Shown piece after piece: positions 51,630-60,406 of a stretch of 64,000 nucleotides of DNA. The notes under the pieces are model-generated. The model did not search any database. It was not told the origin of the DNA and saw nothing but the letters and a program-made list of their open reading frames with translations. Each line of letters begins with the position of its first letter. Position 1 is the first letter of the stretch. The stretch is taken from contig JBMZCV010000005.1 in NCBI GenBank assembly GCA_049613665.1, forward strand, positions 3,666 through 67,665. Reading direction: 5' to 3'. The stretch is from JBMZCV01 sp049613665. Lineage in GTDB: Bacteria > Bacteroidota > Bacteroidia > Chitinophagales > UBA2359. The position numbers were made by a program, and so were the translations under genes.

Positions 51630-51658
51630 AAATGACATACTTTAAAAGTATGTCATTT
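51630..51658 (-). terminator. Terminator of glnS
   Basis: The arms AAATGACATACTTT and AAAGTATGTCATTT form a near-perfect 13-14 bp hairpin, about 55 bp past the glnS stop. Confidence 0.75.
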
Positions 51659-51713
51659 CTCAATAGTGGCCGATTTTATGCCTACTAAAAATACAATTTT
51701 AAATAGCTAAAAA

Positions 51714-53423
51714 CTATTTTTTCTTCTTATTACCTTTCTTTTTCCAGCCATCTCTTAGCGTAACAGTTCTGTTAAACACCAATTTTTCAGATGTAGAATC
51801 GTCATCAACATTGAAATAGCCTTTTCGCATAAACTGAAAACGTGTGCCAGCTTCTGCTGTTATCAAACTAGGTTCGAGATAGGCTCTTTCAACGACTTTC
51901 AAAGAATCAGGGTTTAAAAATTCCGTAAAATCTTTGTCTTTGTGGCCACTCGGATTTGGGTCGCTAAACAAACGGTCGTACAAACGCACTTCGCCTGTGA
52001 TAGCGTGTGGAATAGACACCCAATGCAAAGTACCTTTTGGTTTTACGCCGCTAGTGTCCGAACCGCTACGGCTGTCAGGATAGTAGCTACACAATACTTC
52101 GTCAATTTCGCCTGTTTCGGCATTAACAATGTAGTCGTCGCAATGAACGATATACGCATTTTTTAGTCTTACATTTCGGCCAACTGCCAAACGAAAATAC
52201 TTGCGTGACGGATTTAGCATAAAATCATCTCGTTCCACATAAATTTCTCTCGAAAATGGAATTTCTCTCGAACCTGCCGTTTCGTCTTCAGGATTGTTGA
52301 TAGCCGCCAAGTGTTCAACTTGTCCTTCTGGATAGTTGGTAATAGTGACTTTCAACGGATTTAAAACCGCCATCACTCTATCCGTTGTTTTGTTCAACAC
52401 TTCTCTAACACAAAACTCAAGTAGCGATAAATCAATGACATTTTCACGTCGTGCCACACCTATTTTATGAATAAAATTGCGAATAGCCGCAGGTGGATAG
52501 CCTCTTCTACGCAAGCCAGAAATCGTTGGCATACGAGGGTCGTCCCAATTTTGAACATAGTTTTCTTCCACCAATCTTTTGAGCTTTCGCTTACTCATAA
52601 TGGTATAGCTCAAATTGAAGCGAGCAAATTCGATTTGTTGAGAGCGATAAACGCCCAATTCCACCAGAAACCAATCATAAAGTGGTCGATGCACCTCAAA
52701 TTCTAGCGTACAGAGCGAGTGCGTAATGCCTTCGATAGAATCCGACAAGCCATGAGCAAAATCGTACATCGGATATACATTCCACTTGTCGCCTGTGCGG
52801 TGATGAGCGTGCTTTTTGATGCGATAAATAGCAGGGTCTCTCAGGTGCATATTTGGCGAAGCCATATCAATTTTGGCACGCAAAATACGAGTACCTTCTT
52901 CAAATTCGCCATTCTTCATACCTTCAAACAATTCGAGATTTTCGGCTATAGAACGCTCTCTGAAAGGGCTGTTTGTGCCAGCTTTTGTAGTATCGCCACG
53001 CATTGTTCGCATTTCTTCTGATGTAGAATCATCTACATAAGCTTTGCCTGTTTTGATGAGTTGAATAGCAAAATCGTATAATTGTTCAAAATAATCTGAC
53101 GCATAAAATTCTCTTTCTTCCCAATCGAAACCAAGCCAACACACATCTTTTTTTATCGAATTGACAAACTCTGTGTCTTCTGCTTCAGGGTTGGTGTCGT
53201 CGAAACGCAAGTTGGTTTTGCCACCATATTTTTGTGCCAATTCAAAGTTGAGGCAAATAGATTTTGCGTGTCCAATATGGATATATCCATTCGGTTCGGG
53301 CGGAAATCTTGTGTGTACTCGTCCGTTATATTTATCGGTTTTTAAATCGTCTTCTACAATTGTTTCAATAAAATGTAGGCTTTCTTTGCTTTCGCTAGTA
53401 TCGTTTATATCCGTTTTGCTCAT
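51714..53423 (-). CDS. glnS: Glutaminyl-tRNA synthetase
   Basis: A 569-residue class I synthetase that charges tRNA-Gln with glutamine. The HIGH box is at 49-52 within RFPPEPNGYIHIGHAKS, the KMSKS-type loop MSKRK at 276-280, and the C-terminal anticodon-binding beta-barrels follow. The EPNGYIHIGHAKSI motif and full length separate it from glutamyl-tRNA synthetase. Its presence implies direct charging of tRNA-Gln. It ends in a basic Lys-rich tail. Confidence 0.96.
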   Translation of the reverse strand: MSKTDINDTSESKESLHFIETIVEDDLKTDKYNGRVHTRFPPEPNGYIHIGHAKSICLNFELAQKYGGKTNLRFDDTNPEAEDTEFVNSIKKDVCWLGFDWEEREFYASDYFEQLYDFAIQLIKTGKAYVDDSTSEEMRTMRGDTTKAGTNSPFRERSIAENLELFEGMKNGEFEEGTRILRAKIDMASPNMHLRDPAIYRIKKHAHHRTGDKWNVYPMYDFAHGLSDSIEGITHSLCTLEFEVHRPLYDWFLVELGVYRSQQIEFARFNLSYTIMSKRKLKRLVEENYVQNWDDPRMPTISGLRRRGYPPAAIRNFIHKIGVARRENVIDLSLLEFCVREVLNKTTDRVMAVLNPLKVTITNYPEGQVEHLAAINNPEDETAGSREIPFSREIYVERDDFMLNPSRKYFRLAVGRNVRLKNAYIVHCDDYIVNAETGEIDEVLCSYYPDSRSGSDTSGVKPKGTLHWVSIPHAITGEVRLYDRLFSDPNPSGHKDKDFTEFLNPDSLKVVERAYLEPSLITAEAGTRFQFMRKGYFNVDDDSTSEKLVFNRTVTLRDGWKKKGNKKKK

Positions 53424-53511
53424 GTGTTTGTCGTTAAATTTTTAAGTGCCAAATATCGCTTTTTTTTTCTAAAAAACAAAAAAGTTAAACTGTGTTTTTT
53501 ATTGATGATAG

Positions 53512-53519
53512 CAAAGATA
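53512..53519 (-). promoter_or_regulatory. Candidate -7 box for glnS
   Basis: TATCTTTG on the minus strand fits the consensus, 89 bp upstream of the start. A TTG lies about 23 bp further upstream, slightly beyond the usual spacing. Confidence 0.4.
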
Positions 53520-53530
53520 AACTTTTCTGT

Positions 53531-54736
53531 TTAGTAAATAATCAATTTTTCAATAATTTTACTTTCATTATTTTGAATACTAACAAAGTATGTACCTGTA
53601 TTTAGATGGCTCACATCTATGGAATGACTAAAGCTTTTTGAATTTTGTTCAAGAGCAACTTTTCCATTAATATCCGAAATTTGAAGCTTATATTCATTTG
53701 TTTTTTCATTAAAAATATCTTCTTGGTTTTCAAGATTAATATAAATATTCCTTTTGGCTGGATTTGGATACATATCAAATGAAAAGGTTTTTGCAGTTGC
53801 ATCATTTGCAAAAATATCGTAACTATTTGCTTGATTTTTACCAGATGGCGTGGTAAAATAAGCTGGAAACAAGGCATAACCAGTCCAAACACCATCACAT
53901 TTTACTTTTACCGACCATTGATAAGTGGTATTGTATAAAATACCCTCTGTAAAAGTTCGAGAATTTTGTTGTGTTTCAGGAAAATATTTTGTTGCTCCAC
54001 CTTGTTTTCGCCCTGCCAATTTATAAGCTTCAGCATTTGGAACATTTGGCCAATTTAATGTTACAACTAAGCCATTTGTATTTGAAATATTACTGCTTAA
54101 ATCGCTAGTAGATAAATCTCCACATTGAGGAGTTGTTGTATTGCCAATATTGATTTCGTCTATGTGTATAAAATTGTAATAACCTCTAATATTTTCAAAG
54201 CTTATTTTTATAATTTGTCCATCAAAAGCAGATAAGTCGATGTTTTCGGTTCGCCACTCCTCACAGCTTTGTGGAATATAAGAGCCTGTTACAGGAGCAG
54301 TAGTAGCTAATTCACTACCTGCTTTGGCATATACATTTGTTGTCATCTCATCACAAGTAGTTATGTTTACACGCAACTCATCTGGGTAGTTAGCATCGTA
54401 AACAGCATGTGCAACATCGAAAGTAAGTTGTGTATTATTGCTATTGCTCAAATCAAAATATTGCTCAAGGTTGCTATTAGTTCCAACGCTTTCGATGTCA
54501 TTATTAGTAATCAATGTACTTGCTCCATCACAAAAGCCAAATGTATTATGAGTCCATGTATAAGGAGTAGGATTTACAATAGTCCAATTTTCTAAGCCAA
54601 AGCTAAAATCACAATAATAAGGCAATGTTGATGGATTGGTATTATCACAAATATTGCTAGAAAATAAAGATGGTGTTGATAAGACAAATAAAGTCATTAT
54701 CAATGATAGATTGAATACAAGTATTTTTTTTTTCAT
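53531..54736 (-). CDS. T9SS-secreted protein with MAM/cleaved-adhesin-like and Fn3 domains
   Basis: 401 residues. A signal peptide (about 1-29) is followed by a jelly-roll domain (about 35-205) starting LPYYCDFSFGLENWTIVNP, of the cleaved-adhesin/MAM class. A fibronectin-III domain follows (about 210-300; GLVVTLNWPNVPNAEAYKL). The T9SS type A sorting domain is at about 320-401 (DMYPNPAKRNIYINL, ISDINGKVAL, GTYFVSI). It is a secreted or surface-fixed adhesion or carbohydrate-binding protein; no protease domain is present. Together with the protein at 8008 it shows that the organism has a type IX secretion system. Confidence 0.85.
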   Translation of the reverse strand: MKKKILVFNLSLIMTLFVLSTPSLFSSNICDNTNPSTLPYYCDFSFGLENWTIVNPTPYTWTHNTFGFCDGASTLITNNDIESVGTNSNLEQYFDLSNSNNTQLTFDVAHAVYDANYPDELRVNITTCDEMTTNVYAKAGSELATTAPVTGSYIPQSCEEWRTENIDLSAFDGQIIKISFENIRGYYNFIHIDEINIGNTTTPQCGDLSTSDLSSNISNTNGLVVTLNWPNVPNAEAYKLAGRKQGGATKYFPETQQNSRTFTEGILYNTTYQWSVKVKCDGVWTGYALFPAYFTTPSGKNQANSYDIFANDATAKTFSFDMYPNPAKRNIYINLENQEDIFNEKTNEYKLQISDINGKVALEQNSKSFSHSIDVSHLNTGTYFVSIQNNESKIIEKLIIY

Positions 54737-54942
54737 TGTTGATATATTTAATTAAAATGTAAGTAATTTATTAATGACTAAGTATTATTCAGACGTAACA
54801 ATTTTCAAAAATCTATCATTTTGAAAGCTTTTTTTTAATAATGAGATAGTAAAGTTTTTTTAGAACCATATCATTTCTCATGTTTTTTTTTAAAAAAAAA
54901 ATTTCTCAAGAGCGTTGCTATTAAATGACAGTTTATTTTTTT

Positions 54943-55641
54943 TTATTCTATTTCAATATTATAAATTTTCGTTTCTGTGGCAGTCTTTTCGTGAAATCTT
55001 TTGTATTCAAATTTTAAGTTTGTCGTGCCTTTTTTCTTTGCTTTCAAAGAAAAAATAGCTGTGCCACCACTTCCCACCATTGGCTGTGCTGTTTTGTCGG
55101 CGACATAATCTTGCTTGAGCAATGAAACGATATTTTTATCATATTTTTCATCTAAAAACCATTGGTAGCCTGTCGTGACATTAGCTTTTAATTTTATTTC
55201 AAAATCTTTGCCTACTTCTACTTTCTTCGTTTCTGTTTTGCCTAAAATATCGCTTTTTTCTTGTTTCAAATTGTCACTTTTTGTTTTGCAAATTGGCTTT
55301 TCTGAAACTCGTAATAGTTGCATTGAGCCAGCCGAACAAGGGTTTCCTTTTTCAACTCTGAGGTTTTTAGTTTCAAAAAAGCCAGTCACTTCTATTATTT
55401 CACAGTCAAGGCTTAAATTTTCATCTTCAAAGCAAACAGCAATTGTTTTATCTTTTGTTTTGAGATAGCCACCATTAAAACAGTAACAACTCAAAGGGTC
55501 TTTTACGCCTTTGATACTCTTGAACATTCCAGCAGCCGTAATAATTTCTTTGATTTGCGGTTTTTCGCTCGCTTTTTTTGCGGAACGACACGAAAACAAA
55601 CTTAAACAAAAGATGCCAATAAAAAAGTATGATGATTTCAT
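54943..55641 (-). CDS. Lipoprotein with chagasin-type (I42) cysteine-protease-inhibitor domain
   Basis: 232 residues with a lipoprotein signal (CLSLFSC, Cys18). Residues about 35-115 form a small Cys-containing domain (PLSCYCFNGGYLKTKDK, LDCEIIEVTGFFET, NPCSAGSMQLL) that I do not recognise. Residues about 137-232 match the inhibitor fold: TTGYQWFLDE, VGSGGTAIFSLKAKKKGTTNL and EYKRFHEKTATETK. Chagasin-like proteins block papain-family proteases. In a bacterium with surface proteases this may protect the envelope or act on prey or host enzymes; that role is inference. Confidence 0.82.
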   Translation of the reverse strand: MKSSYFFIGIFCLSLFSCRSAKKASEKPQIKEIITAAGMFKSIKGVKDPLSCYCFNGGYLKTKDKTIAVCFEDENLSLDCEIIEVTGFFETKNLRVEKGNPCSAGSMQLLRVSEKPICKTKSDNLKQEKSDILGKTETKKVEVGKDFEIKLKANVTTGYQWFLDEKYDKNIVSLLKQDYVADKTAQPMVGSGGTAIFSLKAKKKGTTNLKFEYKRFHEKTATETKIYNIEIE

Positions 55642-55773
55642 TGAAAATAGTTTTTAATTTTTAGTGGTGAGTTTTTAGTTTAAAAAAAAAGCATGTTAAA
55701 GATAAAAATGTTTTGCAATTAAAAAAAAACTCACAAAATAAGCTTTCTATTTCAAAAGTCATAACTAAAAACT

Positions 55774-56325
55774 CTAAATCTCGCCTCTATCTATCAAAAT
55801 TTTCGCTTTCAAAATAGACGACATCGCAAAACCATCTGTAATTTCGCCACGCATCACCATTTCGAAAAGCTCGGAAAAAGGCATTTTTTTCACTTGCAAA
55901 TCTTCCGTGTCGTCTGGCATTGCTTCGCCAAAAGATAAGTTTTGAGCAATAAAAGTAACGCCCAATTCATCTGTTACAGAATTTGAAGTATGTGTTTCTA
56001 GTAGTTTTGTCCATTTTTCGGCTCTAATTCCTGTTTCTTCTAGCAGTTCTCTTTTGGCAGATTCTAGCGGTGCGACATCGAGCTTGCCACCGCCTTCTGG
56101 AATTTCCCAACTATACTGATTTAAAGTGTAGCGATATTGCCCAACAATCCAAGTATTGTAATTTTCGTCTAGCGGAATGATGCCTACTGCCACATGCTTG
56201 AAATGCACAACGCCATAAATGCCATCGCCACCGCTAGGATTAATCACTTGATTTTCAATCACTTTTATCCAAGGATTTTCGTAAATATGTTTTTGGCTGA
56301 TGGTTTTCCACGGATTTTCTGTCAT
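55774..56325 (-). CDS. Nudix hydrolase, ADP-ribose pyrophosphatase-like
   Basis: 183 residues. The Nudix box is complete (about 78-100: GGGKLDVAPLESAKRELLEETGI). The preceding stretch VGQYRYTLNQYSWEIPEGG is typical of ADP-sugar pyrophosphatases. It should split ADP-ribose or related nucleoside diphosphate sugars into AMP and sugar phosphate in the cytoplasm. It is monocistronic, with repeats upstream. Confidence 0.9.
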   Translation of the reverse strand: MTENPWKTISQKHIYENPWIKVIENQVINPSGGDGIYGVVHFKHVAVGIIPLDENYNTWIVGQYRYTLNQYSWEIPEGGGKLDVAPLESAKRELLEETGIRAEKWTKLLETHTSNSVTDELGVTFIAQNLSFGEAMPDDTEDLQVKKMPFSELFEMVMRGEITDGFAMSSILKAKILIDRGEI

Positions 56326-56363
56326 GTTTTTTTGTTTTGATTTTTATATTTTTTCTGAAAAAA

Positions 56364-56400
56364 AAAGATGTTAGACACTTCAAAAATGTCTAACATCTTT
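56364..56400 (-). terminator. Strong hairpin between the metal-type TonB receptor and the Nudix gene
   Basis: The perfect arms AAAGATGTTAGACA and TGTCTAACATCTTT with a 9-base loop have a T run on the minus strand. It lies past two repeats, so it may also be part of the Nudix leader. Confidence 0.7.
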
Positions 56401-56403
56401 TTG

Positions 56404-56506
56404 CTAAGTGCCAAGCACTACTTAATAAACGGTAAATTCGTTGCTAACGCATTGAATATCAAGGTGTTAATTTGCACACGAAATGTATGTTTATTTTTGT
56501 CTAGAT
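56404..56506 (+). repeat. Family B repeat
   Basis: Starts CTAAGTGCCAAGCACTAC, includes TTGCTAACGCATTGAATATC and ends TTTTTGTCTAGATAC; same sub-type as the copy at 13071-13163. Confidence 0.75.
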
Positions 56507-56512
56507 ACTAAT

Positions 56513-56687
56513 ACACTGTAATCTAAGAAATTCTACATTTTGAGAGTATTAGAAATGACATATTTCTAAAACAATAAGTGTCCATTCTTTTTTATATTTG
56601 ACTCTTTTGGCTAGAAAAATATGTCATTTCTTTCTTGTTATTGAAAGAAAAATATTAGAAGATTTAAATTACAGTGCACTAATTTAC
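56513..56687. mobile_element. Inverted-repeat element with 6-bp target duplication (family F)
   Basis: A 175-bp element with ends ACACTGTAATCTAAG and AAATTACAGTGC, and an inner inverted repeat AAATGACATATTTCTA / TAGAAAAATATGTCATTT. Direct repeat ACTAAT at 56507-56512 and 56688-56693; the left one overlaps the right end of the family B copy, suggesting insertion beside B. It has no relation to the ends of families A or C and is the only copy in the window. Confidence 0.75.
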
Positions 56688-56727
56688 TGCAAATGTATAA
56701 AAAACGATTTGATTTTTTATAGCCGTT

Positions 56728-58953
56728 TTATTTTTTTGCCAAACGAAAACGCATACCGATATACATTTCTCTTCCTCGTGTTGGCCCCCAAACCGAAGAA
56801 GTATCAAAATATGGGCTAAATGGATTTTCCCAGCTAATAATTGGTCGTTTTTGGCGGAAATCAAAAATATTTTCGCAGCCAGCATACCATTCAAATTTGC
56901 CGACATTGTAGCTAATTTGTGTATTGAAAGTAGTATAAGCTTTCGAAAAATCTGGTCGCTGAAAATCTTCTATATTATCTGTTGTATTTGGCAAACGCTG
57001 CTTTCCATACCAATGCATACTTGCATCAATGTGAAATTTCTCATTCGGAGTTTGATAGCCAACAGTAGCTAAAAAGCGATGTGCCGAATTGAATGGCAAC
57101 AATATTTTTCCTTCATTTACTTTTCTGAACACATCTAAAAAGTTGTAGCCTAATTTAAAATCTAATTTCTCCCAAAATTCGATATAAAAATCAGTTTGAA
57201 AACCATTACTTGTACTTGTTTCTTCAAAATTTTTGACAATGGCTTCCGTAGGATTGCTGTCGTAATCTGGAAAAATTTGATTTTGAAAATCGGTTCTGTA
57301 AAAATCGCTGCTGAAATAGCCATAAATATTTTCGGTTTCAAATTTTTGCGTCATGCTCACGCCCCAATTTAAGGCTTTTTCAGGTCTTAAAGCTTCTTCA
57401 AAAATAATGTTGCGAGAACTTACCAATAAGCCGACGTTTTCGCTAAACAAATTGACGGTTCGCCAGCCTGTTCCGATGCTCGCACGAAAGTCTAATTTAT
57501 CTGTAAAATCATATTTTCCCAAAACACGAGGCGTAAATTGCCAGCCGAAATCATTGTGATAATCAGCACGCATTCCTGCTGTTACATGTAACTTATCGTC
57601 TAAAAAATTCGCTGTATTTTCAGCGAAAATCCCTGTTACTGCTTCTTTTTTCTTATAATTTCCATCATAGGTTCTACCCAATTCATTTGTGGTAAAAGCA
57701 ATGTCTTCATTCAAATTTAAATAACGCTGACTAATGCCTGTTTTTAGCGAAAAGTTGGTGCGATAGTTCCATTCATGCTGAATATTAGCATACATATTTG
57801 TTTGAGAAGCATCATATTTTACCGTTCCAAAAAATGAATTTTGCTGCTGATGAAAGCCAGAAAGCATCAGACTCATTTGATGTTTTTGATTGATTTTGTA
57901 AGAAGTTTTCGACCAAATATCTGCTTGCTGCAATTCGACTGTTTGTCCATATATTTCGTCGCTACCTTTATCTTTTTTGGCATCAAAATCTATTTGCCCA
58001 CCGATTCTTTTTTCATCTAACACACGAGTTGTAATGCTTGTTTTCCAATTGGTTTCGTCATTTTGCCCATATTCTATTTTGTTAGAAAGCATATAGCGTG
58101 TCAATTTGGGCATATCGAGGAAAGTATCGTCATCTTTATCCATCTTTGTGGCAGGCTGTGCAGTATGAAAAGCGGTGAGATTACTCCAATTGTTTTTGCT
58201 CATTGCATAGTTTACATTAGCTTGCGTTTCGGCAAAACTATTGGCATAAAGATTAAATAACAAACGGTCGTCATTATCGCCATTTTTCGTCAAAACATTG
58301 ATTTGGCCGCTAATACTTTCGTAGCCTTGCAACACGCTATTTGCACCTTTCGACACATAAATATTATCAACCAAAGTTCCAGGTACGCTGCTAACACCGT
58401 AAGTGTAACTCAAGCCTTGAATTTGTGGCAAACCATCTAACAATACTTGATTGTAAACACCTGAAAGTCCCAAAATTCGCAGTTCTTTGGAATTTGTTAT
58501 TACATTAGTCGTTTGTGGCTGCACGGTTATTTGTGTAGAAAAACAACCTGCCAAATCGCAGCAAGCTGCTTTTTGTAATTCCACTTCCGTGATAACTTCG
58601 GTTTTGATAGGCGTTGCCAAGATAGCCATTCCAGCTTCTTGCCCTGTAATGACAACTGCATCAAGTTCTTCGGTTGTCAAAAGCTGACTAGTTATTTCGT
58701 TTTGATTTTCAATCAATAAGGTATCTGAAACATAGCCGACAAAACTAATAATTAGATTTTGAGGCGTTTCTGCTGTTTTTTCTAGCTCAAAAAAGCCATT
58801 TTCATTAGTAATTGTGCCTGTTGTTGTGCCTTGCCAATAGATATTTGCACCAATCAAAAATTCATTATCAGCGTTTGTAATTGTGCCTGTTATTTGTTGA
58901 GCAAATAAAACTGTTGGGCATAGGTAAAGTATGAAAAGGAAGTATTTTATCAT
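56728..58953 (-). CDS. TonB-dependent receptor with Cys-Cys plug motif, probably metal-related
   Basis: A 741-residue outer-membrane receptor. A signal peptide (1-18) precedes a carboxypeptidase-regulatory-like domain (about 20-100; GTTTGTITNENGFFELEK). The plug (about 115-230) contains KAACCDLAGCFSTQ and then LRILGLSGVYNQVLLDGLPQIQGL; the beta-barrel fills the rest and ends in Phe-Arg-Leu-Ala-Lys-Lys. The AACC segment and following pattern are known from a Bacteroidota receptor group often found near heavy-metal (HMA) proteins, which suggests copper or another metal. No such neighbour is present here, so the ligand is inferred weakly. Confidence 0.85.
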   Translation of the reverse strand: MIKYFLFILYLCPTVLFAQQITGTITNADNEFLIGANIYWQGTTTGTITNENGFFELEKTAETPQNLIISFVGYVSDTLLIENQNEITSQLLTTEELDAVVITGQEAGMAILATPIKTEVITEVELQKAACCDLAGCFSTQITVQPQTTNVITNSKELRILGLSGVYNQVLLDGLPQIQGLSYTYGVSSVPGTLVDNIYVSKGANSVLQGYESISGQINVLTKNGDNDDRLLFNLYANSFAETQANVNYAMSKNNWSNLTAFHTAQPATKMDKDDDTFLDMPKLTRYMLSNKIEYGQNDETNWKTSITTRVLDEKRIGGQIDFDAKKDKGSDEIYGQTVELQQADIWSKTSYKINQKHQMSLMLSGFHQQQNSFFGTVKYDASQTNMYANIQHEWNYRTNFSLKTGISQRYLNLNEDIAFTTNELGRTYDGNYKKKEAVTGIFAENTANFLDDKLHVTAGMRADYHNDFGWQFTPRVLGKYDFTDKLDFRASIGTGWRTVNLFSENVGLLVSSRNIIFEEALRPEKALNWGVSMTQKFETENIYGYFSSDFYRTDFQNQIFPDYDSNPTEAIVKNFEETSTSNGFQTDFYIEFWEKLDFKLGYNFLDVFRKVNEGKILLPFNSAHRFLATVGYQTPNEKFHIDASMHWYGKQRLPNTTDNIEDFQRPDFSKAYTTFNTQISYNVGKFEWYAGCENIFDFRQKRPIISWENPFSPYFDTSSVWGPTRGREMYIGMRFRLAKK

Positions 58954-59324
58954 TTTTTCTTATTTTAGATTTGTTTTAATTGTTATTTGCCTTTTTTTCA
59001 CATAAAAAAAGAAAAGCAAACCTTTTATACAAATATAAAAGAATTGTAGCACTATTTAGTTTGAATAGTGTCCTATTTTTTTAAATAAATGCAAAAAAAT
59101 TGTGATTAGTAAATGTTATATACCAAAATATTGTGAGACTGATAGATTGTTAAATAGTTGTTCATAAGTTTTCTAGCACTCATTTTTTTTAATATTAAAA
59201 CTCCACAAAATACGTTTTATATCGCTCTTTCAGGGCTAATTGTGTAGCATAATTCAAGACATAGGGTTAAAATCCTATGCTATGTTATATAATCTCATTG
59301 GAATATTAGCAAAAACCAAAAACC

Positions 59325-59369
59325 TTATTCACAAAATTTTAGATGAGCGATAATAAGAAAATAAGGTGG
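59325..59369 (+). repeat. Family D repeat
   Basis: TTATTCACAAAATTTTAGAT followed by ATAATAAGAAAATAAGGTGG, repeated at 63837-63880 with few changes. The ends CCTTATT and AATAAGG form a short inverted repeat. The flanking spacer (58954-59501) also holds a weak hairpin CATAGGGTTAAAATCCTATG at about 59260; otherwise nothing. Confidence 0.55.
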
Positions 59370-59501
59370 TAGGCATTTTGAAAAAAGTCGCTTTTTTGAG
59401 GATATAATATTTTGCAAATATCTTGTTTCTTTTGAAAAAACTACTTAAAATATAACATTTATTATTTTCACATTTCTATTTTTTTTCAAAAACAACAACA
59501 A

Positions 59502-59888
59502 ATGAAAATTTACTGTACCACTTGCTGCAAAGAAAAAATAAACACGACAGAAAAAGTAGCTGCTATTGACTTATATATTTCTGGCCGAATAAATGCTATT
59601 TATAAATGGAGTAAAAAAGACAAGATTGCGTTTCGCATTTTGTCTGGCAAATATGGTTTATTGCGGCCAGAAACTAAAATTGAATGGTATGATAAAAGGC
59701 TGAAAATGGAAGATATGCCGCAAATTGTGCCAATAATTGCAGAGCATTTGAGTGAGACTAAAATTGATGAAGTGGTGTTTTTTGCAAAAGAACTAAACGA
59801 TTTTCCAGATTGGAAGCCTTATTATAAAGCTATCGAAAAAGCTTGTTCATTAAAAAACATCTTGTTAAATATTAGGATAATTCCATAA
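59502..59888 (+). CDS. DUF6884-like protein
   Basis: 128 residues. It starts MKIYCTTCCKEK, continues AAIDLYISGRINAIYKW and has AFRILSGKYGLLRPETKIEWYDKRL. This series (Cys near the start, LY.S, ILS.KYGLL.P, YD) matches DUF6884, a small domain that appears in nucleotide- or RNA-modification-related and phage-associated proteins. The activity is not known to me. It is a lone gene next to pterin dehydratase; the Cys-rich start might bind metal. Confidence is good for the family, low for any function. Confidence 0.6.
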   Translation: MKIYCTTCCKEKINTTEKVAAIDLYISGRINAIYKWSKKDKIAFRILSGKYGLLRPETKIEWYDKRLKMEDMPQIVPIIAEHLSETKIDEVVFFAKELNDFPDWKPYYKAIEKACSLKNILLNIRIIP

Positions 59889-60009
59889 ATTAATAAAATG
59901 GCATTTTCGATTTTGTGGTGTAGCGAACATTTTTTGTCGGTTTCAGTATGAGATTGCTTCATTTTTTTGTTTTGCAACAAAAGATGTTCACAATGACATT
60001 TTTTTTCAG

Positions 60010-60017
60010 TATCTTTG
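60010..60017 (+). promoter_or_regulatory. Candidate -7 box for the pterin dehydratase gene
   Basis: TATCTTTG, exact consensus, 23 bp upstream of the start codon at 60041. No clear -33 box at normal distance. Confidence 0.45.
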
Positions 60018-60040
60018 TTTTCAAAATAAAATATAGAAAT

Positions 60041-60271
60041 ATGGCTTGGAAAGAAGAAAACAATCAGTTGAAACGAAGTTTTACTTTTAATAATTTTATA
60101 GATGCCTTCGCTTTTTTGACTAAAGTAGCGATTTTGGCAGAAAAGCACAATCATCATCCACATATCGAAAATGTGTATAATCAAGTGACTTTGAGCCTCA
60201 ATACGCATGATGCTGGCAATATCGTAACGGAAAAAGACCATAATTTGGCGGCTGATATTGATAAGCTATAG
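60041..60271 (+). CDS. Pterin-4a-carbinolamine dehydratase
   Basis: The Met at 60041 gives 76 residues; the frame extends upstream but that part is not conserved-looking and would run across the promoter. The core AFAFLTKVAILAEKHNHHPHIENVYNQVTLSLNTHDAG contains the catalytic His cluster KHNHHPH and the T-H-D-AG motif. It regenerates tetrahydropterin cofactors after aromatic amino acid hydroxylation. The length is at the short end of the family (about 75-110). No hydroxylase gene is adjacent. Confidence 0.9.
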   Translation: MAWKEENNQLKRSFTFNNFIDAFAFLTKVAILAEKHNHHPHIENVYNQVTLSLNTHDAGNIVTEKDHNLAADIDKL

Positions 60272-60336
60272 ATTTTTGGATAAGACAAATTTGTTTTTTT
60301 TGAGTGAAAACTATTTTTAGAATAGTATAAGCACTA

Positions 60337-60380
60337 AATAAGGCTTTTGAAACATATATCAAGTTTCAAAAGCCTTATTT
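60337..60380. terminator. Bidirectional terminator between the dehydratase and tamL
   Basis: The perfect 17-18 bp arms AAATAAGGCTTTTGAAAC and GTTTCAAAAGCCTTATTT have a 9-base loop, between convergent genes. Confidence 0.88.
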
Positions 60381-60406
60381 TACAAAAAACAGTTTCCACA
60401 AAAACA

